DNA of 64,000 nt from an uncultured Erysipelotrichaceae bacterium (GCA_902789225.1 CADANC010000005.1:40581-104580); one strand, 5' to 3'. Numbered from the stretch's first letter, positions 1 through 9,650 are shown. Numbers and translations: made by a program. The notes: generated by a model from the letters alone, not told the origin.

Positions 1-242
1 CTAAAGGAGCAAAATTAAATTATAATAAATTAGTAGAACTTCTAGGAGGAACAGATAATATTATTGATACTAAAATATCTTTATCAAGATTTATTGTAAC
101 TTTAAAAGATGTATCTAAAGCTAATAAAGAAGGAATTCAAAAGCTTGGTGCTAAAGGAATAGTAGAAATTGATAATGAGTTAAAAATAATATTAGGAAAG
201 AATTCTAAAGAACTGAAAAAATATATTGATGAATTAAAGTGA
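1..242 (+). CDS. C-terminal part of a PTS EIIB-like protein (5' end outside window)
   Basis: The reading frame is open from base 3 to the TGA at 240-242 and gives about 79 residues. They align along their length with the EIIB domain of glucose-type phosphotransferase permeases: LGGTDNI, then SRFIVTLKD, then a GAKGIVEI segment and a final ILGKNS segment. In true EIIB the phosphorylated cysteine lies three residues before the conserved Arg, in a C-x-T-R context. Here that position is Ser (ISLSR), so the chain seen cannot carry the normal phosphocysteine. It could be a regulatory or structural EIIB-like protein rather than a sugar transporter part. No EIIC or EIIA is visible, but the start is missing. 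Fold assignment is fairly firm, function is not. Confidence 0.7.
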   Translation, partial: KGAKLNYNKLVELLGGTDNIIDTKISLSRFIVTLKDVSKANKEGIQKLGAKGIVEIDNELKIILGKNSKELKKYIDELK

Positions 243-308
243 TTTAATTCATTTTTTTTGATAAAATATTAGTAGATAAATCTTATTAGATTAAAAAGGA
301 GTGAAATT

Positions 309-1019
309 ATGGAAAGACTTCAAAAAGTAATTGCTGAATCAGGTCTAACTTCTCGTCGTAAAGCAGAAGACTTAATTAGAAGAGGGCTTGTAAAAGTAAA
401 TGATCAAGTTGTTACTGAATTAGGAACTAAAGTAAAAGCAAGTGACATAATAGAAGTAGAAGGACAAATTCTAAAAAAAGAAGATAAAGTATATTTCTTA
501 TTAAATAAACCTAGAGAAGTTCTAGCAACTACTTCTGATGATAAAGGTAGAAAAACAGTACTAGATATAGTCGATATAGATAGAAGAATATATCCAGTAG
601 GAAGACTAGATTATGACACTACAGGAGCTATTTTATTAACTAATGATGGAGAATTTTCTAATATAATAACAGACGCTAGTAATAAGATACCTAAAGTATA
701 TATAGCTAAGCTAAATAGATTATTAGAAAAAGAGGATATAATTAAACTAAAAAAAGGAATTATACTAGATAATAAGAAGATAATTCCTGATAAAGTTAAA
801 ATAAAAAAAGTTAATAAGAATAATACTTGTATAGTAGAAATAAGAATTCATGATGGAATAAATAGAGAAATTAAAAGATTATTTGAAGCGATAGGTTATG
901 ATGTAGAAAAATTAAAAAGAGAAAGAATTGCTCACTTAACCCTTGAAGGTTTACCTTCAGGAGCATATAGACCATTAACTATAAAAGAAGTACATCAAAT
1001 ATATGCATTAAAAAAGTAG
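309..1019 (+). CDS. rluB: Ribosomal large subunit pseudouridine synthase, RluB/RsuA family
   Basis: The 236-residue protein isomerises a uridine of ribosomal RNA to pseudouridine. An S4 RNA-binding domain occupies about residues 1-50 (ERLQKVIAESGLTSRRKAE is typical). The catalytic domain contains the family motif GRLDYDTTG, whose Asp101 is the expected nucleophile. A later GINREIKRL segment is also characteristic. The length is normal for the RsuA/RluB family. The ATG follows an AAAGGAG site seven bases upstream. In Firmicutes this gene usually follows scpA and scpB; here an EIIB-like gene precedes it. The target could be 23S (RluB) or 16S (RsuA) rRNA; RluB is favoured by length and by the usual Firmicutes assignment. 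The stop codon lies inside a terminator stem. Confidence 0.88.
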   Translation: MERLQKVIAESGLTSRRKAEDLIRRGLVKVNDQVVTELGTKVKASDIIEVEGQILKKEDKVYFLLNKPREVLATTSDDKGRKTVLDIVDIDRRIYPVGRLDYDTTGAILLTNDGEFSNIITDASNKIPKVYIAKLNRLLEKEDIIKLKKGIILDNKKIIPDKVKIKKVNKNNTCIVEIRIHDGINREIKRLFEAIGYDVEKLKRERIAHLTLEGLPSGAYRPLTIKEVHQIYALKK

Positions 1020-1037
1020 ATTTTTAAATCTACTTTT
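1012..1037. terminator. Bidirectional terminator between rluB and the ferredoxin gene
   Basis: An 11-bp perfect stem (1012-1022 with 1027-1037) and a 4-base loop carry A-runs on one side and T-runs on the other, so it can end transcripts from both converging genes. It contains the stop codons of both genes. Confidence 0.85.
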
Positions 1038-1239
1038 CTTCTGCTTTTTCAACTTTTATTGCATCTACAGGACAAACATTTGCTGCTTCTTCAATATCTT
1101 CTCCTTCGACTATATCTTCAGCTTTACCTTTTACTGTAGAAACTCCGTCATCATTGAATTCAAAGAATTCAAAATTAGCACAACAAGCTCCACATCCGAT
1201 ACAACTTTCTTGATCTACTTTTACTTTATATTTAGCCAT
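1030..1239 (-). CDS. fer: Small ferredoxin with one [4Fe-4S] site
   Basis: A 69-residue acidic protein with Cys13, Cys16 and Cys19 in a C-x2-C-x2-C array (CIGCGAC, followed by an extra Cys20) and a distal Cys56-Pro in the NVCPVDAI motif. This is the single-cluster ferredoxin pattern of Bacillus-type Fer, which carries electrons to or from soluble redox enzymes in the cytoplasm. The charge (many Glu/Asp) fits. The start ATG has an AGGAGGAAT ribosome site. It stands alone, convergent with rluB, so the redox partner cannot be inferred from context. Confidence 0.85.
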   Translation of the reverse strand: MAKYKVKVDQESCIGCGACCANFEFFEFNDDGVSTVKGKAEDIVEGEDIEEAANVCPVDAIKVEKAEEK

Positions 1240-1305
1240 TTATATTCCTCCTAACGAATAAATTATATCTAATTATTAATTTTACGTAAAGACTTTTTTA
1301 AAATC

Positions 1306-1334
1306 TTTAACAATACTATGTAATATGGTAAAAT
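1306..1334 (+). promoter_or_regulatory. Probable sigma-A promoter
   Basis: TTTAAC (1306-1311), a 17-base spacer and TAAAAT (1329-1334) preceded by TGG, an extended -10 element. It lies 21 bases before the gene at 1355. Confidence 0.55.
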
Positions 1335-1354
1335 TAACATAGAAGGTGAAATAT

Positions 1355-2263
1355 ATGCGTAGAATGGATCGTTATCAAAAGAATACAACATCAGTTACAA
1401 GACGCGATAGAAATGAAGAGTTGTATAAAGAATTAAATTCGGATATTAAATATGCAAATGTAACAGACGTAACTAACACAAACGCATATGAAATAACTAA
1501 TAATAGAAACAGAACTAGAGAAGACTATCACAAATTAAAAGAATACAACATGATAAAAGAAGAACCAAAAGAAAAAAGAGAATTACAAGAATTTAATTAT
1601 ATAAATAAAACTAAAGAGAATAAAGTATACGATATAAATACAATCATTGAAGAAACTAAAAAGAATAGAAAGAAAAAAGAAGAATTAGAAGAAAAGAAAA
1701 AGTATTTAAAGGACACTTATAATATTCTATCTAAAGATAATAAAGCTGAATTAGAAAAATATCGTAAAGAAAAGGAAGAAAGAATAAAAGCACCTAATGA
1801 AAGTGAAATAAGAGAAATAATAGATACAATTGCTTCTAAGACTTTAGCAGGAGATATTTCTAAAGAAACATCAGTAAATCTATTAAGTGATTTAATGGCA
1901 ACACAAGCTCTAGATAGAGTAGCAGCTCAAGCTAGTGAAAAAGAAAATAATGTTGAAGAAACAGTTTCAAAATATAAAGTAGAATTAGAAGAAGAAGAAA
2001 AACCTAATACTGAAAAATTATCAGCTAAAGACTTAAAGAAAGTAAGAGAAAAAGCAAGTAAAACAAAAGAAGTAAGTATTATGGATAAAGCAGATGATTC
2101 TTTTTATACTAGAAGTATGGATTTATCAGACAAAGATTTTTCATTATCAGATGAATTTGTAGAAAAATCTATGCCAGTAGGAATTAAAATACTAATAGCT
2201 TTAGTTATTATAGTAATTATAGCTGTCGCAGTAGTTTATGCCTACATGACTTATTTCAAATAA
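1355..2263 (+). CDS. Tail-anchored, highly charged membrane protein of unknown function
   Basis: I do not recognise a family. The 302-residue product is Lys/Glu-rich and predicted mostly helical, with a charged coiled-coil-like stretch around residues 95-145. A single hydrophobic segment follows at the extreme C-terminus (GIKILIALVIIVIIAVAVVY), ending six residues before the stop. There is no signal peptide, so it should be a cytoplasmic protein held to the membrane by its tail. The ATG at 1355 is chosen because AAGGTG (1343-1348) sits six bases upstream; the in-frame GTG at 1346 is part of that ribosome site. It has its own promoter and terminator, so it is a single-gene unit. Confidence 0.75.
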   Translation: MRRMDRYQKNTTSVTRRDRNEELYKELNSDIKYANVTDVTNTNAYEITNNRNRTREDYHKLKEYNMIKEEPKEKRELQEFNYINKTKENKVYDINTIIEETKKNRKKKEELEEKKKYLKDTYNILSKDNKAELEKYRKEKEERIKAPNESEIREIIDTIASKTLAGDISKETSVNLLSDLMATQALDRVAAQASEKENNVEETVSKYKVELEEEEKPNTEKLSAKDLKKVREKASKTKEVSIMDKADDSFYTRSMDLSDKDFSLSDEFVEKSMPVGIKILIALVIIVIIAVAVVYAYMTYFK

Positions 2264-2287
2264 AAGTCTAAATTTTAGACTTTTTTT
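2262..2287 (+). terminator. Rho-independent terminator
   Basis: A 10-bp stem (2262-2271 with 2275-2284) runs into a T7 tract right after the stop codon of the tail-anchored protein gene. Confidence 0.85.
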
Positions 2288-2324
2288 ATTGCAAGAAAAG
2301 ATACTTTTCAATTTAACTTTTGTC

Positions 2325-2330
2325 TATAAT
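2325..2330 (+). promoter_or_regulatory. Probable -10 element
   Basis: A perfect TATAAT lies 28 bases before the next start; the -35 region (around 2302-2307) is poor. Confidence 0.45.
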
Positions 2331-2357
2331 ATGATAAATTATATATAGGTGATAAGA

Positions 2358-3176
2358 ATGGAACTAAAATTTATTACAAACGATTATGTATTAGCATGGA
2401 ACCTATTATTTCAACCATCTTATACTACTGAATTAAATAATATAAAACAAAAGTTATGGGATAACTATAAAATTGAATATAATAACACATACAAGGATAA
2501 AGAACTTATATTTAAAGATTATAAGAATTTTATACCTGAAAATGATTTAATATATAATATTATTTTTGAAAAAAAACAATTTGAAAAGATTAAAAATAAT
2601 ACTGAAAAATATAAAAAAGAATTAGTTTATACCTGGGATTCTAATAAAACAAAGATAAATGATATATTAAGAAAATTATTAAGAAAGAATGTTATTCCTT
2701 ATGATATATTTGTAGTTAATAAAGAACTAAATTTACTAGATGCTTCTATTAATGACAATGAAGCTGGTACTAGAGGAAATCTAGTAATAGGAAAAGATGA
2801 TAATAATTATATTAATACTATATTAAATATAATATTATATGCACTTAGAAAGTCTATTAAAACTACGCCTGATAAAGAAAATATAACAAGAAGTATTATA
2901 GAACTAGCAGTATTATGTGAATTACCTACAAAACTTACTAAGAAAAGTAACTATATCAGTGGAAATCCTGATTTAATAGATTTAAAAAGAAGAATCTACC
3001 CATATTGGTTAATGTATCTAGGAGTAAGAGTAGATGATATTCCTGCATACATGCAAAGGGATAGAATTGCTTTTTCAATGGATAATTATAAATATGATAA
3101 ATCATTGAGTAGAATAGATATAGAGGAGTTTATAGATTATATCTATAATAATATATATAAGAAAAATAAATTATAA
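2358..3176 (+). CDS. Unknown protein upstream of polC
   Basis: The 272-residue protein matches no family I know. It looks soluble: no signal peptide and no clear membrane segment, mixed charged helices, and many Asn, Lys, Ile and Tyr residues. The C-terminal half has a more conserved look, with an SGNPDLIDLKRRIYPYW stretch and an Arg/Asp-rich LGVRVDDIPAYMQRDR stretch. The start is the ATG at 2358 behind AGGTGAT; the in-frame GTG at 2349 is inside the ribosome site. It is followed after 19 bases by polC and probably shares its transcript, though that says little about its role. Confidence 0.7.
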   Translation: MELKFITNDYVLAWNLLFQPSYTTELNNIKQKLWDNYKIEYNNTYKDKELIFKDYKNFIPENDLIYNIIFEKKQFEKIKNNTEKYKKELVYTWDSNKTKINDILRKLLRKNVIPYDIFVVNKELNLLDASINDNEAGTRGNLVIGKDDNNYINTILNIILYALRKSIKTTPDKENITRSIIELAVLCELPTKLTKKSNYISGNPDLIDLKRRIYPYWLMYLGVRVDDIPAYMQRDRIAFSMDNYKYDKSLSRIDIEEFIDYIYNNIYKKNKL

Positions 3177-3195
3177 AATTCTATAGGGGGAGAAA

Positions 3196-6100
3196 ATGGA
3201 TAAAAATATAACTAAAATACTAGATAAAATTGAATTTGATAAAGAAAAATATTCTTACTTTGAAGATTCTAAAGTACAAAAAGTAAAAGTATTTAATTCT
3301 ATCAATACATGGCATATTTTTATAGATAAAGTAAATCTTCTACCTGTAGAAATATTATATGAATTATATAATAAAATTAGTTCATTAGATGATAATGTAT
3401 CTAATATAGAAATAATTTGGAATATAGAAAATCCAGATATAAATATTTATCTTACATACTACAATTTTATATTAGATAATATTAAAGGATTAAAACTAAA
3501 AGATCTTTATAAAGATAAATTATTTATTAAAGATGATAATTTAATAATAAAAGCATCAAATGACTTAGAAAAAAGAAAAATAGAAAAATTGATTCCTAAA
3601 TTAAATGAAATATATAATGATTTAGGCTATTCTAAAGGAATAATAATGGAGTATGAAGAAGATACTTCTATTAATAGTGAAATAATAAAAGATTTAGAAA
3701 TAAAAGAAGAAGATATTCCTAAAAAGAAAGTTACAAAAACTCAAACAGAAGAAAAGAAGACTTTTAGAAAAGAAGCAAAAGATCCAAATACAGTTTTAGG
3801 TAGAAATATAAAAGATGATCCTATTCGTATGAAAACAATTATTGGAGAAGATAATAATGTAATTGTAGAAGGAAAAGTATTTGGAACAGAATACTTTGAA
3901 TCACCTAAAACAGATTTTAAAATAATTACTTTAAAAATAACTGATTATTCAGATTCTATTTATTGTAAGGTATTTGTAAGAGAAAACGATGAATATAAAA
4001 GATTAACTAAAGAATTAAAAGAAGGAACTTGGTTAAAAATCAGAGGATATACAAAAAATGATCCGTTTTCTCGTGAATTAGTTCTTAATGCCAGAGATAT
4101 AATGAAAATCGAAAGAGAAGAAGCAGTAAGATTAGATACTGAAGAAGAAAAAAGAGTAGAACTACATACTCATACTAAAATGAGTCAAATGGATGGAACT
4201 ATAGATGAAGTTGATTTAGTAAAACAAGCTATTAAATGGGGACATAAAGCAATTGCTATAACTGATCATAATGCTGTACAAGCATTCCCTCATGTGTTTA
4301 ATTATGTAACAAGTTATAATAAAGGATTAGAAGAAGGAAAAGAACCATTCAAAGCAATATATGGATTAGAATTAACTATGATAGATGATAAAGTAAATAT
4401 AGTTACTCGTCCAAAAGATATAAATATGCTTGATGAAGAATATGTTGTATTCGACTTTGAAACAACAGGATTTAATGCCGGTGGACAAGACCAAATAATA
4501 GAAATAGGAGCAGTAAAATTAAAAAATGGAGAAATATTAGAAAGATATGATGAATTAATAAATCCAGGTAGACCCCTACCAGAAAAGATTACTGCTATAA
4601 CAAATATTACAGATGAAATGTTAAAAGGAAAAAGAACAGAAGAAGAAGCAATAAAAGACTTTATTAAATGGTTTGGCAATGACACAATGGTTGCTCATAA
4701 CGCTAAATTTGATGTTTCTTTCTTAGAAATGTGCTATAAAAAATATGATTTAGGAACATATGAAAATACTGTAATTGATACTCTAGAATTATCTAGAACA
4801 TTAGACAATAGTTTCGCAAGACACTCACTAAGTGCTCTAGCAAAAAGATATGATATTTTAAAAACAGAAAAAAACCCTGATGGATTCTGGGATGAATCAT
4901 CTCACCATAGAGGAGACTATGATGCTGAAGGAACAGCACTAATCTTTCATAAGATGTTAAAGAAATTATCTAATAGAAATATAGATAACATGAAAGACTT
5001 AGATAAATTAGTAGATAAAGATGAAATATATAAATATGGTAGAGAAAATCATATTAATTTGCTTGCTAAAAATAAAGTTGGATTAAAAAATCTATTTAAG
5101 ATATTATCATTCGCATCAACTATTTATTTATATAAAACCCCAAGAATTCCAAGAAGTGTAATAGAAGAATTAAGAGAAGGATTGCTAATTGGTAGTGGAT
5201 GTTACCTAAGTGAAGTTTTCCAAGAAGCAAAATCCAAGTCAGACGATGAATTATCTAATATAATTAGATTTTATGATTATGTAGAAGTACAGCCTATGTC
5301 TTGTTATTCACATTTACTTGAAACAAATGAATTTGCTTCTACTGTAGAACTAGCTGCTCACCTAGAAAAAATAGTAAGAGTAACAGAAGATTGTGGAAAG
5401 ATAATTGTCGCAACAGGAGATGTACATAATCTAACAGAAGATGATTTAATATATAGAAAAATAATAGTTAATCAAAAAGTTCCTGGTGGAGGACGTCATG
5501 CTCTAGCAAGAAATGGAATAACACAAATACCTAATGAATATTTTAGAACTACAAGAGAAATGCTAGATGAATTTAAATTCTTAGGAGAAGAAAAAGCTAA
5601 AGAAATAGTAATAACTAATACTAATAAAATAGCTGATCAATGCGAAATAATTGAAGTTATTCCGGATACAAAAGGTATTCCATTCTCTCCACGTGTTAAA
5701 TCAGATGATGGAAAAGAATACCTAGATTGTCCAAAAGAAGTAACTAAACTAGTTTATACAAAAGCAGAAGAGTGGTATGGTAATCCGCTACCACATATGA
5801 TAGAAGAACGTCTAGCAACAGAACTATATGGAGATATTGTATTAAAGATATTATCTGAAAAATTAGAAAAAGAAAACTTATCTCCAGAAGAATTTCAAAT
5901 AAAAGTACATAAAGAATTACATGATAACTTAGTTAAAGGATCAGATAATGTTAATAAATTAGTAGGAGATTATTTAAAAGCAAATGATCCTGAATTAACA
6001 GATGAAGAATTACCTAAAGCAATAAAGAAAAATTTAGGTGGAATAATAGGTGGAGGATTCGATCCGATATATTTAATTGCACAACGTCTAGTTAAGCACT

Positions 6101-7827
6101 CAAATGATGAAGGATACTTAGTTGGTTCCAGAGGATCAGTAGGTTCAAGTATAGTAGCCTGTATGATGGGAATAACTGAAGTAAATGCATTATCTCCTCA
6201 TTATAGATGTCCTAATTGTAAATTAAGTATATTTGATGAAGATGATGGAACTTCTCTAGGTTCAATTTATTCATCAGGATTCGACCTACCAGATAAGGAT
6301 TGTCCTAATTGTCATACTAAAATGATTAAAGATGGACAAGATATGCCATTCGCAACATTCTTAGGATTTAATGCAGATAAAGTACCTGATATAGACTTAA
6401 ATTTCTCAGATTTAAATCAAGCATCTGCTCATGCATATACAAAAGTATTGTTTGGAGAAAACAATGTATTTAAAGCAGGAACAGTAGGTACAGTAGCTGA
6501 TAAAACAGCCTTTGGATTTGTAAAAGGATATTTAGAAGATAATAATATAAATGATATGAGAACTGCAGAAATTGAGCGCCTTGCGATAGGTATTACTGGA
6601 ATAAAGAGAACAACAGGTCAACATCCAGGAGGAATAGTAGTTATTCCAGATTATAAAGAAGTATATGATTTTACACCATATCAATATCCTGCAGATGACG
6701 CAACAGCTGCATGGAGAACAACACACTTTGATTACCACTCAATTGACCAGTGCTTATTAAAATTAGATATATTAGGTCACTCAGATCCAACACAATTAAG
6801 ACTAATTCACTTACAATCAAATACTGAACCAAGTGAAGTTCCATTAGATGATAAAGACACTATGTCTATATTTACATCAACTAAAGTACTAGGAGTAACA
6901 AAAGAACAAATAATGTGTAACACTGGAACACTAGGTATACCTGAATTTGGTACACCATTTACAATAGCCTTAGTAGAAGATACAAAACCAACTACTTTTG
7001 CAGAACTTGTAAAAATATCAGGTCTATCTCATGGAACTGATGTTTGGCTAGGAAACGCTCAAGAACTTATTCAAAATAAAGTGGTTCCATTTAAAGAAGT
7101 TATAGGTTGTCGTGACGATATCATGGTATATCTAATGTATCATAATGTTAAACCAATAAAAGCATTTAAGATAATGGAGTTTGTCCGTAAAGGGAAAGCA
7201 TCTAAAGAACCTGATACTTGGAAAGATCATGTAAAAACAATGCAAGAAGCAGATATTCCAGAATGGTTTATAAATTCATGTGCCAAAATAAAGTACATGT
7301 TCCCTAAAGCCCATGCTGCGGCTTACGTAATAAGTGCCTTTAGAATTGCTTGGTATAAAGTACATATGCCAGTATATTTCTATTCTTCATGGTTAACTAC
7401 CAAAGCAACAGATATTGATGTAGAATCAATGATCGGTGGATATGATGCCATAAAAAGAAGATTAGAAGACATAATTACAAAAGGATATGAAGCAACAAAT
7501 AAAGAAGCAGGAGAAGGAGAATCTCTAAAAGTAGCATTAGAAGCAACAGCTAGAGGAATAAAATTCTTAAATGTAGATTTATATGAATCAGAAGCAACTA
7601 TCTGGAAAGTAAAAAATGATACAGAAATATATCCACCTTTTTCAGCAATAGCTGGACTTGGAGAAACAGTTGCTAAAAAGATAGTAGAAGAAAGAGAAAA
7701 AGCACCATTTATCTCAAAAGAAGATTTACAAAGTAGAGGTAAAGTATCAGGAACTTTACTAGAAAAAATGAATGAAATGGGAGTGTTAAAAGATTTACCT
7801 GATTCAAATCAATTATCACTATTTTAG
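3196..7827 (+). CDS. polC: DNA polymerase III alpha subunit, PolC type
   Basis: The replicative polymerase of low-GC Gram-positives, 1543 residues (B. subtilis PolC is about 1437). Visible in order: an N-terminal region; an OB-fold (about 220-310); the start of a PHP domain (VELHTHTKMSQMDG near 320); an inserted 3'-5' proofreading exonuclease starting at VVFDFETTG near 418, with its NITDEM and AHNAKFD motifs; the rest of PHP; a zinc knuckle with CPNC pairs (about 1003 and 1036); and the polymerase core with PDIDLNFS near 1064. The two C3-family aspartates are in that last motif. The OB-PHP-exonuclease order is specific to PolC rather than DnaE. A GGGGGA ribosome site precedes the ATG. ldh begins eight bases after its stop. 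Confidence 0.97.
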   Translation: MDKNITKILDKIEFDKEKYSYFEDSKVQKVKVFNSINTWHIFIDKVNLLPVEILYELYNKISSLDDNVSNIEIIWNIENPDINIYLTYYNFILDNIKGLKLKDLYKDKLFIKDDNLIIKASNDLEKRKIEKLIPKLNEIYNDLGYSKGIIMEYEEDTSINSEIIKDLEIKEEDIPKKKVTKTQTEEKKTFRKEAKDPNTVLGRNIKDDPIRMKTIIGEDNNVIVEGKVFGTEYFESPKTDFKIITLKITDYSDSIYCKVFVRENDEYKRLTKELKEGTWLKIRGYTKNDPFSRELVLNARDIMKIEREEAVRLDTEEEKRVELHTHTKMSQMDGTIDEVDLVKQAIKWGHKAIAITDHNAVQAFPHVFNYVTSYNKGLEEGKEPFKAIYGLELTMIDDKVNIVTRPKDINMLDEEYVVFDFETTGFNAGGQDQIIEIGAVKLKNGEILERYDELINPGRPLPEKITAITNITDEMLKGKRTEEEAIKDFIKWFGNDTMVAHNAKFDVSFLEMCYKKYDLGTYENTVIDTLELSRTLDNSFARHSLSALAKRYDILKTEKNPDGFWDESSHHRGDYDAEGTALIFHKMLKKLSNRNIDNMKDLDKLVDKDEIYKYGRENHINLLAKNKVGLKNLFKILSFASTIYLYKTPRIPRSVIEELREGLLIGSGCYLSEVFQEAKSKSDDELSNIIRFYDYVEVQPMSCYSHLLETNEFASTVELAAHLEKIVRVTEDCGKIIVATGDVHNLTEDDLIYRKIIVNQKVPGGGRHALARNGITQIPNEYFRTTREMLDEFKFLGEEKAKEIVITNTNKIADQCEIIEVIPDTKGIPFSPRVKSDDGKEYLDCPKEVTKLVYTKAEEWYGNPLPHMIEERLATELYGDIVLKILSEKLEKENLSPEEFQIKVHKELHDNLVKGSDNVNKLVGDYLKANDPELTDEELPKAIKKNLGGIIGGGFDPIYLIAQRLVKHSNDEGYLVGSRGSVGSSIVACMMGITEVNALSPHYRCPNCKLSIFDEDDGTSLGSIYSSGFDLPDKDCPNCHTKMIKDGQDMPFATFLGFNADKVPDIDLNFSDLNQASAHAYTKVLFGENNVFKAGTVGTVADKTAFGFVKGYLEDNNINDMRTAEIERLAIGITGIKRTTGQHPGGIVVIPDYKEVYDFTPYQYPADDATAAWRTTHFDYHSIDQCLLKLDILGHSDPTQLRLIHLQSNTEPSEVPLDDKDTMSIFTSTKVLGVTKEQIMCNTGTLGIPEFGTPFTIALVEDTKPTTFAELVKISGLSHGTDVWLGNAQELIQNKVVPFKEVIGCRDDIMVYLMYHNVKPIKAFKIMEFVRKGKASKEPDTWKDHVKTMQEADIPEWFINSCAKIKYMFPKAHAAAYVISAFRIAWYKVHMPVYFYSSWLTTKATDIDVESMIGGYDAIKRRLEDIITKGYEATNKEAGEGESLKVALEATARGIKFLNVDLYESEATIWKVKNDTEIYPPFSAIAGLGETVAKKIVEEREKAPFISKEDLQSRGKVSGTLLEKMNEMGVLKDLPDSNQLSLF

Positions 7828-7835
7828 GAGGAATT

Positions 7836-8750
7836 ATGGATAAAAAGAAAATAGTAATAATAGGATGTGGAAATGTAGGAATGTCCTATGCATATGCATT
7901 ATTAAATCAAAGAACTTATTGTAATGAATTAGCATTAATAGATTTAAATGTAGAAAGAGTACAAGGAGAAGTAATGGATCTAAACCATTGCTTAGCCTTT
8001 TCTCCATCAAAAATAAAAATAAAAGTAGGAACTTATGAAGATTGTAGTGATGCCGATTTAATTGTAATAGCTGCAGGAGCAAATCAAAAAGAAGGAGAAA
8101 CAAGATTAGATTTATTAAATAAAAATAGTAAAATATTTAAAGGTATAATAGACGAAGTTATGAAGAATAATTTCAAAGGAGTATTTTTAATCGCAACAAA
8201 TCCAGTAGATATAATGACATATGTCACACAAAAATATTCTAATTTACCAAAGAATAGAGTAATAGGTAGTGGAACTACATTAGATACTGCAAGACTTCGT
8301 TTCTTAGTAGGAGAAAAACTAAATATTGATCCTACTAATATTCATGGTTATGTAATAGGAGAACACGGAGATTCTGAATTTATTCCTTGGTCAGATGTAA
8401 CAGTTGCTATGCAAAATATTAGTGATTTCTTAAGTGAAGATGAAATGTCATCAATTGCAGAAGAAGTAAAAAATGCTGCCTATGAAATAATCAACAAAAA
8501 AGGCGCAACTTACTATGGTATAGGAATGACTCTAGTAAAAATAACAAATGCTATTTTAGGTAATGAAAACTCAGTAATAGTAGTTTCTTCTTATGATGAA
8601 GCTAATGATGTATATATAGGTTTGCCTTCAGTAATAAATGCAAATGGAGCAGAAAGAAAAATATACTTCAAACTAAATGATGAAGAAACAGCTAAACTAC
8701 AAAACTCTATAAATATTATTAAAGAAAATATAAATAAAATGGAGTTCTAG
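7836..8750 (+). CDS. ldh: L-lactate dehydrogenase
   Basis: NAD-dependent reduction of pyruvate to lactate, regenerating NAD in fermentation. The 304-residue chain has the Rossmann motif GCGNVGMSYA at the N-terminus, Gln84 in GANQKEGETR, Arg90 in the same loop, and the catalytic His177 in GEHGDSE. Gln at that loop position marks lactate rather than malate dehydrogenase, where Arg is found. Arg153 (TARLR) binds substrate. It follows polC with a GGAGGA ribosome site overlapping the intergenic gap and abuts truB directly. The linkage of a glycolytic gene with replication and tRNA genes looks accidental. Confidence 0.95.
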   Translation: MDKKKIVIIGCGNVGMSYAYALLNQRTYCNELALIDLNVERVQGEVMDLNHCLAFSPSKIKIKVGTYEDCSDADLIVIAAGANQKEGETRLDLLNKNSKIFKGIIDEVMKNNFKGVFLIATNPVDIMTYVTQKYSNLPKNRVIGSGTTLDTARLRFLVGEKLNIDPTNIHGYVIGEHGDSEFIPWSDVTVAMQNISDFLSEDEMSSIAEEVKNAAYEIINKKGATYYGIGMTLVKITNAILGNENSVIVVSSYDEANDVYIGLPSVINANGAERKIYFKLNDEETAKLQNSINIIKENINKMEF

Positions 8751-9596
8751 ATGAATGGAGTTCTTCTAATAAATAAAGAAAAAGGAATTACTTCAAGTGA
8801 TGTAGTAGTTAGACTAAAACATATTCTAAATACTAAAAAAGTAGGTCATACCGGTACATTAGATCCTCTAGCTCAAGGTCTAATGTTAGTAACAGTAGGA
8901 AAAGCTACAAAGATATCAAATCTATTAACAGAAAAATATAAAGAATATATCGCAACATTTGAATTAGGCTATCAAACAGATACATATGATACAGAAGGAA
9001 AAGTAATTAATAAAAGTGATAAATTAGTCGATAAAGACAAGATAATAAAAGTAATTAATTCATATAAAAAGACATATTTACAAGAAGTACCAATATATTC
9101 ATCAGTTAAAGTAAATGGAAAAAAACTATATGAATATGCTAGAAATAATATTGAAGTTGAACTTCCTAAAAGAGAAGTAGAAATAAAAGATATTGAAATA
9201 TTATCTATCGAAGAAAATAAAGTAGTAATAAAAACTTTTGTATCTAAAGGAACATATATAAGAAGTCTAATAAATGATATTGGATTGTCATTAGAAACAT
9301 ATGCTACAATGACAAATTTAATTAGAACTAAAGTAGATAAATATAATCTAGAAGATGCTTATACACTAGAAGATGTAGAAAAAAATAATTACAAATTATT
9401 AAGTATAGAAGAAGTACTAGATTATCCTAAAATAGAATTAGATGATGAGCAATATAAGAAGGTATCAAACGGAGTAAAATTATCTAATGATTATAATATT
9501 AATGATAAGGTAATTTTTACATATAATAATCATTTAGTCGCAATATATGAAAAAAAAGATAATAACTTAATACCTTTTATAGTATTTAATTTATAA
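8751..9596 (+). CDS. truB: tRNA pseudouridine-55 synthase
   Basis: Makes pseudouridine 55 in the T-loop of tRNAs. The 281-residue protein begins with the family signature NGVLLINKEKGITSSDVV and has the catalytic Asp38 in GHTGTLDPLAQG. The later YKEY and KGTYIRSL motifs are also present. The C-terminal region is short but compatible with a small PUA-like end. The ATG immediately follows the ldh TAG, so translation is probably coupled. In many Firmicutes truB lies downstream of rbfA in the infB operon; here it lies just upstream of the operon instead. Confidence 0.95.
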   Translation: MNGVLLINKEKGITSSDVVVRLKHILNTKKVGHTGTLDPLAQGLMLVTVGKATKISNLLTEKYKEYIATFELGYQTDTYDTEGKVINKSDKLVDKDKIIKVINSYKKTYLQEVPIYSSVKVNGKKLYEYARNNIEVELPKREVEIKDIEILSIEENKVVIKTFVSKGTYIRSLINDIGLSLETYATMTNLIRTKVDKYNLEDAYTLEDVEKNNYKLLSIEEVLDYPKIELDDEQYKKVSNGVKLSNDYNINDKVIFTYNNHLVAIYEKKDNNLIPFIVFNL

Positions 9597-9610
9597 ATAA
9601 TAAAAAATCT

Positions 9611-9638
9611 TTGTATTTTAGACATTTTGTGTTATAAT
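9611..9638 (+). promoter_or_regulatory. Promoter of the nusA-infB operon
   Basis: TTGTAT (9611-9616), a 16-base spacer and TATAAT (9633-9638) with an upstream TGT, giving an extended -10. Confidence 0.75.
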
Positions 9639-9650
9639 ACAAACAGAAAG

